Assembly (NCBI GenBank): GCA_947451475.1 | Contig: CANFZC010000012.1 | Location: 1-49,404 of the forward strand | Length of the DNA: 49,404 bases | Reading direction: 5' to 3' | From: Flavobacteriaceae bacterium | Lineage (GTDB): Bacteria; Bacteroidota; Bacteroidia; Flavobacteriales; Flavobacteriaceae | In this document: piece by piece, positions 8,370-17,448 of the stretch | Layout of the letters: the number at the start of each line of letters is the position of its first letter | Numbering within the stretch: the stretch's first letter is position 1 | Translations under genes and position numbers: made by a program | The notes under the pieces: model-generated | Told to the model about the DNA's origin: nothing | What the model saw: the letters and a program-made list of their open reading frames with translations, nothing else | The model's database searches: none

Positions 8370-11300
8370 TTTCTTCGGTTAATGGGTTTTCATCTTCTTT
8401 CTTTACGAATTTGGTTTTTTCGGATATCGTACCGAAAATATAATACAAGCCCGGAATTAAGATTACGCCAAATACGGTACCTAATAGCATTCCCCCTGCG
8501 GAGGCGGAACCGATGGTACGGTTACCCACGGCACCAGGCCCCGTGGCAAATACCAATGGAATTAACCCTGCGATAAAGGCAAAGGAAGTCATTAAAATAG
8601 GACGGAATCTCACGGAAGACCCTTCGATAGCCGCATCCAACACAGACATTCCTTGGGAGTGCTTTTGAGCCGCAAACTCTACAATCAACACGGCATTCTT
8701 ACCTAAAAGACCGATAAGCATTACCATGGCAACTTGCGCATAGATGTTGTTTTCTAATCCGAATAATTTAAGGAATAAGAAAGCTCCAAATACACCCACT
8801 ACTAGGGAAAGAATTACCACGAATGGAAGTATAAAACTTTCGTATTGTGCGGCAAGAATTAGGTATACGAATCCGAGACAAATTAAGAAAATGTAAATGG
8901 CCTCGTTTCCACGAGCCACCTCATCTTTGGAAATACCAGCCCAGTCAATAGCGTATCCTCTAGGGAGGCTTTTGGCGGCCACTTCATTAATGGTATTGAT
9001 GGCTTCCCCACTACTGTATCCTGTGGCCGACTGCCCACTAATTTCTGATGCGGTATACATATTTTGCCGGGTGATTTCGGATAGACCGTATACTTTATCC
9101 ATTTTCATAAAGGCAGAAAAAGGCACCATTTCGTCACGGTTATTTTTTACATACAATTTTAAAATATCTTCGGGAAGCGCTCGGTATTCGGGAGCGGCTT
9201 GCACCATTACTTTATATTGACGTCCGAATTTGATGAAACTGATTTCGTAATTACTACCGATTAAGGTCGAGAGTGTATTGGTAGCATTCTCGATGGTCAC
9301 CCCTTTTTGTTGTGCTAAATCATTGTCGATGTTAAGCATGTATTGCGGGAAACTGGCACTAAAGAACGTAAACACGGAGGAAAGCTCTTTACGTTTATTG
9401 AGTTCTTTTACAAACTCGTTACTTACTGCTTCCATTTTTTTATAATCGCCTGTACCCGTTTTATCCAGTAAGCGAAGCTCAAATCCACCTGCAGCACCAT
9501 ACCCTGGAACCGCTGGAGGTTGGAAGAACTCGATGGTAGCCCCAGAAATATCTTTTGATTTCTCTTCCAATTCCTTCATAACTTCTTGACAAGATTGTTT
9601 ACGGTCTTCCCAACTTTTCAAGTTGATCAAACACGTTCCTGAGTTGGCTCCTGTTCCTTCGGTAAGAATCTCGTATCCTGCTAAAGAAGACACCGATTGA
9701 ACGCCTGGGATCCCTTCGGCTATCTTTTGTAATTTCTCGGATATTTGATTGGTTCTTTCTAGGGTCGAGCCGGGAGGTGTTTGAATCACCGCATAGAACA
9801 TCCCTTGATCTTCATTAGGAATAAAACCAGAAGGGACGCTATTGCTTAGAAGGTAGGTTCCGATACAGAATCCAATTAACATTCCGAACGTGATGGTTCT
9901 TCTATTTACAATTTTTTCCAAAAGGGTTCTGTATTTATCGGACACTCCACCGAACCATCTATTAAACCCATCCACGATACGGTTTACAGGGGTTTTCTTT
10001 TTGGGTTTGCCGTGCGTGTTTTTCAACATCATCGCACATAATGCCGGCGTTAATGTTAATGCAATTAATCCGGACAATACAATGGAGGTTGCCATAGTAA
10101 TGGAGAACTGTCTATAGAAAATCCCTACTGGACCCGACATGAAGGCTACCGGAATAAATACAGCAGCCATTACGAAGGTAATCGCTATAATAGCGCCACT
10201 TACTTCATGCATGGCTTCTTTGGTTGCTTTCCTGGCGGAGAGGTTATTGGTTTCCATCTTGGCGTGGACTGCTTCGATAACGACTATGGCATTATCTACG
10301 ACGATACCAATAGCTAATACCAAGGCAAACAAGGTAATCAGGTTTAGGGTAATTCCGAAGTACTGCATGAATATGAAAGTTCCAATTAATGATACTGGAA
10401 CGGCAATAGCGGGAATTAACGTGGAACGCCAGTCACCCAAGAACAAGAATACTACGAGTCCCACTAAAATAAAAGCTTCAATCAAGGTATGAATTACTTT
10501 TTCGATGGAGGCATCTAGGAATTTAGAAACGTCATAACTGATTTCGTAATCCATTCCTTTAGGGAAGGTGCTGCCTTTAATTTCGGCTAATTTTGCTTTA
10601 ACATCCTTGATTACTTGGCTCGCATTACTACCGTAAGATTGTTTTAAAACAATAGCGGCAGATGGTTTTCCATTCAGGTTGGAATAGATATCATACATGG
10701 AGCTACCGAACTCAACATTGGCTACATCTTTTAGACGCAGCATTTCTCCATCGGCATTAGATCTCAATATAATGTTATCATATTGTTCTTTTGTGGTATA
10801 CCTTCCAGAGTATTTTAATACATATTCAAAGGCCTGTGAACGTTTCCCTGAACTCTCCCCTGTTTTACCTGGAGAAGCTTCCAAACTTTGTTGGGCAAGC
10901 GCTTCCATTACCTCATCGGCAGAAATTTTGTAGGCCAGCATTCTATCGGGTTTTAACCAAATACGCATGGCGTATTCCCGGTTTCCTAGGATATCTGCAA
11001 CACCTACTCCATCGACCCTTTTAAGTTCAGAGAGAATATTGATATCGGCAAAATTAAAAAGGAATTTCTGGTCGGTATTTTTGTCGGTACTGTATAAATT
11101 AATGTACATCAACATATTGGATTCTTCGCGGGTGATTTTTACCCCTTCACGAACTACTAAGGGAGGGAGTTTGTTTACCACGGAAGCTACACGGTTTTGT
11201 ACGTTCAGGGAGGCTTGGTTTGGATCAGTACCTAAATTGAATACAATTTGGATGGTACCCTCACCATCGTTACCGGCATCGGAAGCCATATATTTCATTC

Positions 11301-11520
11301 CGGGTACCCCATTCAAAGCTCTTTCGAGGGGAAGAATGGCCGATTTGATCATTAATTCGTTATTGGCACCTGGGTATTCTACCGTAACATTTACTTTAGG
11401 AGGAGAAATACTTGGGAATTGCGTGACTGGAAGCGATATAAGCGCCAGTGCTCCAAGGAATACTATGATGAGCGATATTACGATAGATAATACCGGTCGT
11501 TGTATGAATCTGCTAAACAT
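8353..11520 (-). CDS. RND multidrug efflux transporter, HAE1 (AcrB-like) family
   Basis: 1055 aa inner-membrane proton-driven pump with the twelve-helix plan of AcrB: TM1 at residues 10-30, two large periplasmic loops, and a central and a C-terminal helix cluster. The proton-relay aspartates are visible in GIVVDNAIVVIE (TM4), and the TM10 lysine in GLLGKNAVLIVEFA. The porter-domain start FPSISPPKVNVTVEYPGA is typical of HAE1 pumps that export hydrophobic drugs and bile salts, not metal ions. It is transcribed between the adaptor (18 bp upstream) and the outer-membrane factor (overlap 17 bp). Confidence 0.95.
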   Translation of the reverse strand: MFSRFIQRPVLSIVISLIIVFLGALALISLPVTQFPSISPPKVNVTVEYPGANNELMIKSAILPLERALNGVPGMKYMASDAGNDGEGTIQIVFNLGTDPNQASLNVQNRVASVVNKLPPLVVREGVKITREESNMLMYINLYSTDKNTDQKFLFNFADINILSELKRVDGVGVADILGNREYAMRIWLKPDRMLAYKISADEVMEALAQQSLEASPGKTGESSGKRSQAFEYVLKYSGRYTTKEQYDNIILRSNADGEMLRLKDVANVEFGSSMYDIYSNLNGKPSAAIVLKQSYGSNASQVIKDVKAKLAEIKGSTFPKGMDYEISYDVSKFLDASIEKVIHTLIEAFILVGLVVFLFLGDWRSTLIPAIAVPVSLIGTFIFMQYFGITLNLITLFALVLAIGIVVDNAIVVIEAVHAKMETNNLSARKATKEAMHEVSGAIIAITFVMAAVFIPVAFMSGPVGIFYRQFSITMATSIVLSGLIALTLTPALCAMMLKNTHGKPKKKTPVNRIVDGFNRWFGGVSDKYRTLLEKIVNRRTITFGMLIGFCIGTYLLSNSVPSGFIPNEDQGMFYAVIQTPPGSTLERTNQISEKLQKIAEGIPGVQSVSSLAGYEILTEGTGANSGTCLINLKSWEDRKQSCQEVMKELEEKSKDISGATIEFFQPPAVPGYGAAGGFELRLLDKTGTGDYKKMEAVSNEFVKELNKRKELSSVFTFFSASFPQYMLNIDNDLAQQKGVTIENATNTLSTLIGSNYEISFIKFGRQYKVMVQAAPEYRALPEDILKLYVKNNRDEMVPFSAFMKMDKVYGLSEITRQNMYTASEISGQSATGYSSGEAINTINEVAAKSLPRGYAIDWAGISKDEVARGNEAIYIFLICLGFVYLILAAQYESFILPFVVILSLVVGVFGAFLFLKLFGLENNIYAQVAMVMLIGLLGKNAVLIVEFAAQKHSQGMSVLDAAIEGSSVRFRPILMTSFAFIAGLIPLVFATGPGAVGNRTIGSASAGGMLLGTVFGVILIPGLYYIFGTISEKTKFVKKEDENPLTEEIEHNV

Positions 11521-11538
11521 TGTTTATGGGATTAAAGA

Positions 11539-12621
11539 TTACTCTGCTTTCAGTTTCAGATTGGCTAATACCTCTTCAGGTTTTTGGTACACAAATTCTA
11601 TTTTATCATCATCTTTGGCTTTCTGAACCCCTTCTAGGAGAATTTTATCGGTTGCTGTGATGCCACTTTCGATCACATACAAATCAGGTAATTCCCCTTT
11701 AATGACAATCTCTCTTGATTTCAGTTTGTTATCATTACCTACTACAAATACATACATTTTATCTTGAATTTCGTAGGTAGCTTTTTGCGGGATGATGATG
11801 GCATTTTTAACGGGAACAGTCATTTCCACTTTACCCGTTTCGCCATTTCTTAAAAGTTTGTCGTTATTAGGAAACTTGGCTCTGAAGGCAATATTACCGG
11901 TTTCAGGGTCGAACTCACTTTCAATCACTTCGACTTTACCTTTGTATTTCAATCGTTCATTGTTGGCCAATAGCAAGCTCACTTGACTGTCTCCACGATC
12001 TTTGATGTCTGTTTGATACTGCAAGTATTCTGGTTCAGACACGTTGAAATAGGCAAACATTTGGCTGTTATCAGACAGGCTGGTTAGTAATTCACCTTCA
12101 TCGATAAGGCTTCCCAGTTTTTTAGGGATACGGTCTATGGTTCCATCGAACGGCGCTCTGATTTCGGTAAATGACAAATGAACTTTGGCCATCGCTACTT
12201 CGGCTTTCGCTTGTTCTAGTTTGGCTTGAGCCATCGCTTGTTCGCTTTTTGAGACTACATTTTTATCGGCTAGTGCTTTGGCATTTTGTAATTCAATAGT
12301 AGCAGCTTGGGCTTCGGCTTGGGCTTTTTGCAATTCGGCTTCATAGAGTTGGGGCATGATGCGGAACAATACCTGACCTGCTTTTACAAATTGTCCTTCG
12401 TCTACATAGATGTTTTGTAGAAATCCTTTTTCTTGGGCGCGAATTTCGATGTTGCGCACGGAGCGGATCTGCGAAACATACTCCTTGGTAAAGGAAGTAT
12501 CGATTACGGCGGCATTGGTTACGGTAAATTTACCTGCTTCTTCTTTTACTTCTTTTTTAGTTGTACAGCTCGTTAGGCACAACAGGGCAATACAGCCCGC
12601 GAATAGAACATTTCTCTTCAT
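11539..12621 (-). CDS. RND efflux periplasmic adaptor (membrane fusion protein)
   Basis: 360 aa, AcrA/MexA type. The lipoprotein signal VLFAGCIALLCLTSC anchors it by Cys about residue 19. The order of elements is standard: split lipoyl/barrel-sandwich (IEIRAQEKGFLQNIYVDEGQFVKAGQVLF and IRAPFDGTIDRI), a short alpha-hairpin (AQAAATIELQNAKALADKNVVSKSEQAMAQAKLEQAKAE region), a beta-barrel and a membrane-proximal domain. It is the first gene of the efflux operon. No regulator gene is adjacent, but an inverted repeat at 12687-12707 upstream looks like an operator. Confidence 0.92.
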   Translation of the reverse strand: MKRNVLFAGCIALLCLTSCTTKKEVKEEAGKFTVTNAAVIDTSFTKEYVSQIRSVRNIEIRAQEKGFLQNIYVDEGQFVKAGQVLFRIMPQLYEAELQKAQAEAQAATIELQNAKALADKNVVSKSEQAMAQAKLEQAKAEVAMAKVHLSFTEIRAPFDGTIDRIPKKLGSLIDEGELLTSLSDNSQMFAYFNVSEPEYLQYQTDIKDRGDSQVSLLLANNERLKYKGKVEVIESEFDPETGNIAFRAKFPNNDKLLRNGETGKVEMTVPVKNAIIIPQKATYEIQDKMYVFVVGNDNKLKSREIVIKGELPDLYVIESGITATDKILLEGVQKAKDDDKIEFVYQKPEEVLANLKLKAE

Positions 12622-12686
12622 GGTTTTAAATAAAATTGGAGCGATTAAACGCGTTGAATTCAGAAATTAATAGAGGTTAACGGCGC

Positions 12687-12707
12687 TTAGTAAAGAAATT
12701 TTACTAA
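12687..12707. promoter_or_regulatory. Candidate operator upstream of the RND efflux operon
   Basis: TTAGTAAA (12687-12694), a 5-bp spacer, and TTTACTAA (12700-12707) form a perfect inverted repeat 66-86 bp upstream of the adaptor start. The size and symmetry fit a TetR/AcrR-type repressor dimer site. No TetR gene lies next to the operon in this window. Confidence 0.5.
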
Positions 12708-12784
12708 ACGAAAGTGGGATAAGAGGGTATAAGCTGCCTGTCGTTCGCCAGAATGGAACTAACCTAGCACCTTATTGCTTTAAA

Positions 12785-13180
12785 TCAAATAAGTAAGACG
12801 TTGTTTTCGATATAAATTGGAGCTCTGGTGCCTTGAGTGGGCTGCGCCAAAACCACTGCATTATTACAATGGTGGACTTTTGAAAGGCCTATAATAGCGT
12901 AACAAAAATTGAAGGGCCATAAATCAAGAATGGAAAGTGATTTATGTTGTGCATTATCGTGAACTTCTTCCCCAAGAGAGTGTTCTTCTTCAAGATCAAA
13001 ATCAGTGTCTTCGATTAATAAATTACTTTCGTAATTATTGGTATAATTGACGGCATGCTTCAAAGCAAGTTTGGGAGCTGCAGAAGTCCTTACTGCGTTG
13101 CTTCGAGAGGACGCATAGAAGTTCTGTCCGCCGCCTAACAGGAGAAAAAACAAATACCCTACAAATACTAGTACTCTCAT
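12785..13180 (-). CDS. Hypothetical secreted or membrane-anchored small protein
   Basis: 131 aa, family not recognised. The N-terminus MRVLVFVGYLFFLLLGGGQNFYAS is a signal peptide. The middle is acidic (IEDTDFDLEEEHSLGEEVHD), and the C-terminal third holds a hydrophobic stretch and a Cys/His cluster (NFCYAIIGLSKVHHCNN) that could bind a metal. A -7 box (13189-13196, minus strand) lies only about 9 bp before the ATG, implying a very short leader. It runs in the same direction as the efflux operon, 163 bp upstream of it, but is separated by the operator-like repeat. Confidence 0.6.
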   Translation of the reverse strand: MRVLVFVGYLFFLLLGGGQNFYASSRSNAVRTSAAPKLALKHAVNYTNNYESNLLIEDTDFDLEEEHSLGEEVHDNAQHKSLSILDLWPFNFCYAIIGLSKVHHCNNAVVLAQPTQGTRAPIYIENNVLLI

Positions 13181-13188
13181 AATGGGGT

Positions 13189-13196
13189 CAAAATTA
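13189..13196 (-). promoter_or_regulatory. -7 promoter box of the 131-aa gene
   Basis: The minus strand reads TAATTTTG, an exact TANNTTTG. The start codon at 13180 follows after 8 bases, so the transcript would be nearly leaderless. Confidence 0.45.
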
Positions 13197-13198
13197 CA

Positions 13199-13230
13199 GA
13201 AAAAAAGAAAAAAGAAAAAAGAAAAAAGAA
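13199..13230. repeat. Period-7 GAAAAAA microsatellite
   Basis: Four G residues at 13207, 13214, 13221 and 13228 (plus one at 13199) are separated by runs of six or seven A. The repeat lies just upstream of the -7 box of the 131-aa gene, where a -33 box would be expected. Confidence 0.7.
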
Positions 13231-13338
13231 ATAAATAACGCGATTAATCCTACGAAAACGATTGCGTTTTGATTAAGAAATGCTTAAGTTTTTAGTTTTC
13301 GACACTTTTACTATCTTTAACTCCCAACCCTGATCGCC

Positions 13339-13521
13339 ATGGAAAATAAAAAAAGAAATCCGAGTGTTCCGATATTGATCATTGGAACTGTGGTTTTTGG
13401 GCAACAGTTAACCCGTATCCATTATGAACACATTAGAACGGTAGATTATGTAGTTCTATGTTCCTCTCTAATTTTTATTGGCGTTGGAATTTATGTTTCT
13501 TATAAAAACAATCGGAATTAA
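13339..13521 (+). CDS. Small membrane protein, unknown function
   Basis: 60 aa, beginning MENKKRNPSVPILIIGTVVF and ending YVSYKNNRN. Two hydrophobic segments (about residues 9-21 and 36-54) flanked by basic residues suggest a two-helix inner-membrane protein. TATCTTTA at 13312-13319 is a plausible -7 box 20 bp before the start. It converges on the ABC exporter gene, 10 bp away. No family is recognised; coding status rests on the start, the promoter-like box and the membrane pattern. Confidence 0.5.
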   Translation: MENKKRNPSVPILIIGTVVFGQQLTRIHYEHIRTVDYVVLCSSLIFIGVGIYVSYKNNRN

Positions 13522-13531
13522 GGCCAAAGGC

Positions 13532-15292
13532 TTACCCTTCGCTTCTACTGCGTTCTCCGATTTGTTGACGCCACATGGCATAATACAATCCTTTTTCATT
13601 AACAAGGTCTTGGTGTTTCCCTTGTTCGATGATTTGTCCTTGTTCCAACACAAAGATTTTATCGGCATGCATGATGGTTGATAATCGATGCGCTATTAAG
13701 ACTGTGATTTGATCTTGTTTGGAAGAAATATTACGGATGGTTTGGGTAATTTCTTCTTCGGTTATCGAGTCGAGTGCCGAGGTAGCTTCATCGAAGATTA
13801 AAAGTTTAGGATTGCGCAATAAGGCTCTTGCAATTGACAAGCGTTGTTTTTCTCCTCCTGAAACTTTTATACCTCCCTCGCCGATTGTCGTATAAATACC
13901 ATTTTCTGCTCTACTTAATAAATTTTGGCAGGCTGCTTTTTGCAATACATCATTGATTTCAGCATCGGTTGCTGAAGGCTTTACAAACAACAAATTGTCT
14001 TTTATAGTACCGGAGAATAATTGAGCATCTTGGGTTACAAAACCAAGTTGGTGTCTCAATTCGGTTAAATCAATTTCGTTAGCGTTTTTTTCATTGTAAA
14101 AGATGTCCCCTTCTGCCGGATTATATAAACCGACTAGCATTTTAACTAGCGTAGTCTTTCCGCTGCCAGAGGGTCCAACAAAGGCAAGCGTTTCACCCGC
14201 ATGTGCTTCAAATGATATATCTTTAACGGCATAAGACTTGGCGCTTTGATGTTTGAACGAAATATTGGCAAATCGCAAATTATTGATAGTACCAATTGTT
14301 TTAGGATTTGAGGGTACTGCTTCACTTTTAGAATTCATTAAATTACTAAAATTGTCCATAGAAGCTTTGGTTTCATTGTAGGTTGCAATCACATTTCCTA
14401 ATTCTTGTAATGGATTAAACAAGAAGAAGGAGAAGAACATAAGAGTGATTAAATCACCAGGTTTAATAATGTCGTTGAATATGAATAAGTACAAGGCAAA
14501 AACCAAACTGGTACGCATAAAATGTACGGTGGTTCCTTGAATAAAGCTAAGCGAGCGAATAAACCGCACTTTTTTAAGTTCGAGTCCTAAAATTTTAACA
14601 GTAGTTGCATTTAAACGATTGACTTCTTGATTGGTTAAGCCTAAACTTTTCACTAATTCAATGTTGCGCAAGGATTCGGTTGTCGCTCCTGCTAAGGCGG
14701 TAGTTTCTCCTAATATTTGGCGCGATACAATTTTGATTCTTTTCCCTAAGAAGGAACTAATGAAAGCGATTACAGGAACGGTCGCTAAGAATATAGGACC
14801 TAATAACCAATGAATTTGAATAGCATAGACAATAACAAACGTTATTCCGACTAACGTTTGGAATATCATGGATATGGAAAGGGTAATAAACTTTTCGCAA
14901 TCAATTTTGACTTTTTGCAATTTTCCTAGTGTTTCGCCACTGCGCTGATCTTCAAAATCTTGATAAGGTAATTGCAAGGCTTTTTTGATTCCGTCTGTAT
15001 ACATTTGGGCGCCGGTGCGTTGAATAATTATATTGGTAAAATAATCTTGGAAATTTTTGGCGATTCGGGAAACCATCGCCGCTCCTAAAGAAAGGGCTAA
15101 CCAGCCTACTACTACTTTGACAAAGCTATTGTAATTGTGATGAAAATTAGCCACCCCTACGCCGCACTGATTCATTAGTTTACCAATAATAATGGAGTCT
15201 GATAATGAAAAACATTGATTTATGGCGGCTAAGAACAAGGCTAAAAACAAGAGTTGTTTATGTGCTTTGATGTAGGAGAATAGTATCTTCAT
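13532..15292 (-). CDS. ABC exporter, fused permease and ATPase (MsbA-like)
   Basis: 586 aa from the ATG at 15292 (MKILFSYIKAHKQ). Residues 1-310 hold six transmembrane helices; residues 335-580 are the nucleotide-binding domain with Walker A GPSGSGKTT, ABC signature VSGGEKQRLSIARALL, Walker B LLIFDEATSALD and the H-loop in VLIAHRLSTI. It works as a homodimer; the substrate (lipid, peptide or drug) cannot be told from sequence. An in-frame TTG nine codons upstream is not the start, because it is the end of the -7 box (15317-15324). The gene is monocistronic and divergent to the histidine kinase. Confidence 0.9.
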   Translation of the reverse strand: MKILFSYIKAHKQLLFLALFLAAINQCFSLSDSIIIGKLMNQCGVGVANFHHNYNSFVKVVVGWLALSLGAAMVSRIAKNFQDYFTNIIIQRTGAQMYTDGIKKALQLPYQDFEDQRSGETLGKLQKVKIDCEKFITLSISMIFQTLVGITFVIVYAIQIHWLLGPIFLATVPVIAFISSFLGKRIKIVSRQILGETTALAGATTESLRNIELVKSLGLTNQEVNRLNATTVKILGLELKKVRFIRSLSFIQGTTVHFMRTSLVFALYLFIFNDIIKPGDLITLMFFSFFLFNPLQELGNVIATYNETKASMDNFSNLMNSKSEAVPSNPKTIGTINNLRFANISFKHQSAKSYAVKDISFEAHAGETLAFVGPSGSGKTTLVKMLVGLYNPAEGDIFYNEKNANEIDLTELRHQLGFVTQDAQLFSGTIKDNLLFVKPSATDAEINDVLQKAACQNLLSRAENGIYTTIGEGGIKVSGGEKQRLSIARALLRNPKLLIFDEATSALDSITEEEITQTIRNISSKQDQITVLIAHRLSTIMHADKIFVLEQGQIIEQGKHQDLVNEKGLYYAMWRQQIGERSRSEG

Positions 15293-15316
15293 GAATTTAG
15301 GTCTAAAAAAGTAGTG

Positions 15317-15324
15317 CAAAACTA
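15317..15324 (-). promoter_or_regulatory. -7 box of the ABC exporter gene
   Basis: The minus strand reads TAGTTTTG, an exact TANNTTTG, 24 bp before the ATG at 15292. Confidence 0.5.
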
Positions 15325-15410
15325 AGACTAAAGTTGTGTTAAATTGCTATTTTATTTACGTCCTTAAGAACTATTTAACACTTCACAAATCAAAAAAATG
15401 TAATCTAACT

Positions 15411-15440
15411 CTTGTATGTATTATATTTTCCCTATCTTTA
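15411..15440 (+). promoter_or_regulatory. Promoter of the CHASE-PAS histidine kinase
   Basis: CTTG at 15411-15414 and TATCTTTA at 15433-15440 lie 18 bp apart, a near-consensus Bacteroidetes promoter. It fixes the start of translation downstream, at 15481. Confidence 0.5.
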
Positions 15441-15480
15441 TAATAGCAAGAGATTTACCCCCAATCTTAAACTTGAGTGC

Positions 15481-17448
15481 ATGGAAATAAAAAGAAATTG
15501 GATTGCGCTGTCAAAGTGGTTTTCAACCCGACCTTATATCACAGGAATTTTTGTTTTTGTGCTGTTGCTTATAATGGTTAGTTTTGTCTTAAACTTAAGG
15601 TATAAGTACTTGGAGGAGAACCGTCGTAGGGAGATGTCTAACATTATTAATGTGGTGCATCAAAACTTTGAGCAAGTCCTTAAGAATAGTTATACTACCA
15701 CTATTACCCTTGCCATGTCTATCAATGACGAAGGGGTTCCCGATGACTTTTATAAAATAGCACCTCAATTGGTCAAATCTAACGATTGTATTGATGCTGT
15801 TCAAATGGTCCCGGATGGCGTCATTAAATATATCTATCCCATCAAGGGAAATGAAGCGGCCTTAGGTTTTGATATTTTACACTCTGACAATTTAAAACAG
15901 GGCGCTTTAAAATCCATAGAGACTAAATTGATTTATTTTGCTGGGCCATTGGAACTACGTCAAGGAGGCATGGGAGTTGTAGGTCGGTTACCCATTTTCA
16001 AGGAAAATAAATTTTGGGGGTTTTCTGCGGTGATGATTCGTATGAAAACCTTACTGAAGGCAACCGGAATTGAAACCATTGACGATTCTAAATATTACTT
16101 TCAGTTTTCAAAAATCAATCCTTATACGGGTAAAGAAGAGTTTTTCTTGTCTAACAAAGAAGATTTCTCAGAAAAATACTTTCAAACGATGACGGTTCCT
16201 GATGGGGATTGGAAATTATATTTGATTGCAAGGGATAAAAATGCTTTGCTAATTCAGTTAACCACTTCCTCAATATTTGGTTTTTTATTCTCTTTAATTT
16301 GTGGGCTCTGGGTGGTATCTATATTGAAAAAACCTGCGGAATTAGAGTTAAAGATTCTACAGCAAACCCAAAAAATACTGCAGCGAGAGCAAGAATTTAA
16401 AACTTTATTTGATCAAGCACCTGTAGGTATTGTTCGACTAGAGACTTCTACGGGAAAATTCATTACGGTAAATGATGCTTTTTGTAAAATTGTAGGGTAT
16501 ACCGAAGCAGAATTAAAGGAATTGCAATTTCAAAAAATCACACACGAAGATGATATAGAGAATGATTTAAAAAACATAGAACTCATTAAAAAGGGCGATT
16601 TAAATTCTTTGGAAGTGACGAAACGGTATATTCACAAAACGGGTAGAACGGTATGGGTTACTTTAATCGTTTCTAAAATTTGGAAGAAAGAAAAAAATGT
16701 AGTTAATCACATTACGATTGTCGAAGATATTACGGAACGAAAACGAGCGGAAGAGGAGCTCAAACAATCCTTTGAGGTAGTTTCTGAACAAAACAAAAGG
16801 TTATTAAACTTTTCCTATATCGTTTCTCATAACCTTCGTTCGCACACTAGTAACATACAATCAATATCCAGTTTTTTAGAAATTGCAGAAACGCAAAAAG
16901 AGCGGGATGACATGATCAACTTGCTTAAACAGGTATCCCATTCCCTCAATGAAACAATGAGTAATTTGAATGAAGTAGTAAGTATTAGGACCAATATTAA
17001 TTTAACGGTAGAACCGCTGAATCTACATGATTACATAGAGAATGCAAAAGTGGTCTTGAGCAAACAGATGCAAAGTAAGTTTGCCAAAGTTCAAAATTTG
17101 GTTGCACCTGAAATTGAAGTACTTTATAATGCTGCCTATTTGGAAAGTATCCTTTTGAATTTTATTTCAAATGCGGTGCGCTACAGTCACCCTGATCGTA
17201 AACCGATTATTAGCATATCGTATAATGAACAGGAAAAAACATTAACTATTAAGGATAATGGCATTGGAATTGATTTGGAGAAAAACGGCAGCAAATTATT
17301 TGGGATGTATAAAACCTTCAACAACAACCCTGATTCGAAAGGCATCGGATTATTTATTACTAAAAATCAAATTGATGCTATGGGGGGCAGAATAGAAACG
17401 GAGAGCAAACTAGGTGTAGGTACCACATTTACGATTTATTTCAAATGA
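15481..17448 (+). CDS. Sensor histidine kinase with CHASE and PAS domains
   Basis: 655 aa from ATG 15481 (MEIKRNWIALSKW). Order: TM1 (about residues 20-40), periplasmic CHASE sensor (about 70-200; YPIKGNEAALGFDI is typical), TM2 (about 260-280), a coiled linker, PAS (about 305-425; APVGIVRLETSTGKFITVND), dimerisation domain with phospho-acceptor H450 in SHNLRSH, and an ATPase domain with N-box NFISNAVRYS and G boxes DNGIGID and GIGLFITK. It senses an unknown small extracellular molecule. A TTG 23 codons upstream lies in the promoter and is not used. The response regulator gene overlaps its stop by 4 bp (ATGA), so the two are co-translated. Confidence 0.88.
   Translation: MEIKRNWIALSKWFSTRPYITGIFVFVLLLIMVSFVLNLRYKYLEENRRREMSNIINVVHQNFEQVLKNSYTTTITLAMSINDEGVPDDFYKIAPQLVKSNDCIDAVQMVPDGVIKYIYPIKGNEAALGFDILHSDNLKQGALKSIETKLIYFAGPLELRQGGMGVVGRLPIFKENKFWGFSAVMIRMKTLLKATGIETIDDSKYYFQFSKINPYTGKEEFFLSNKEDFSEKYFQTMTVPDGDWKLYLIARDKNALLIQLTTSSIFGFLFSLICGLWVVSILKKPAELELKILQQTQKILQREQEFKTLFDQAPVGIVRLETSTGKFITVNDAFCKIVGYTEAELKELQFQKITHEDDIENDLKNIELIKKGDLNSLEVTKRYIHKTGRTVWVTLIVSKIWKKEKNVVNHITIVEDITERKRAEEELKQSFEVVSEQNKRLLNFSYIVSHNLRSHTSNIQSISSFLEIAETQKERDDMINLLKQVSHSLNETMSNLNEVVSIRTNINLTVEPLNLHDYIENAKVVLSKQMQSKFAKVQNLVAPEIEVLYNAAYLESILLNFISNAVRYSHPDRKPIISISYNEQEKTLTIKDNGIGIDLEKNGSKLFGMYKTFNNNPDSKGIGLFITKNQIDAMGGRIETESKLGVGTTFTIYFK

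Noticed and set aside
8382..11626. Plus-strand frames of up to 219 codons opposite the RND operon
   Set aside because: They mirror conserved transporter sequence and show no conserved motif of their own.
13199..13230. CRISPR-like or phage att repeat at the A-rich array
   Set aside because: It is a simple 7-bp microsatellite with no spacers; no integrase or Cas gene is near.
15412..15480. Upstream TTG start for the CHASE-PAS kinase
   Set aside because: The TTG lies in the -33 promoter box, and the ATG at 15481 gives the normal short cytoplasmic end before TM1.
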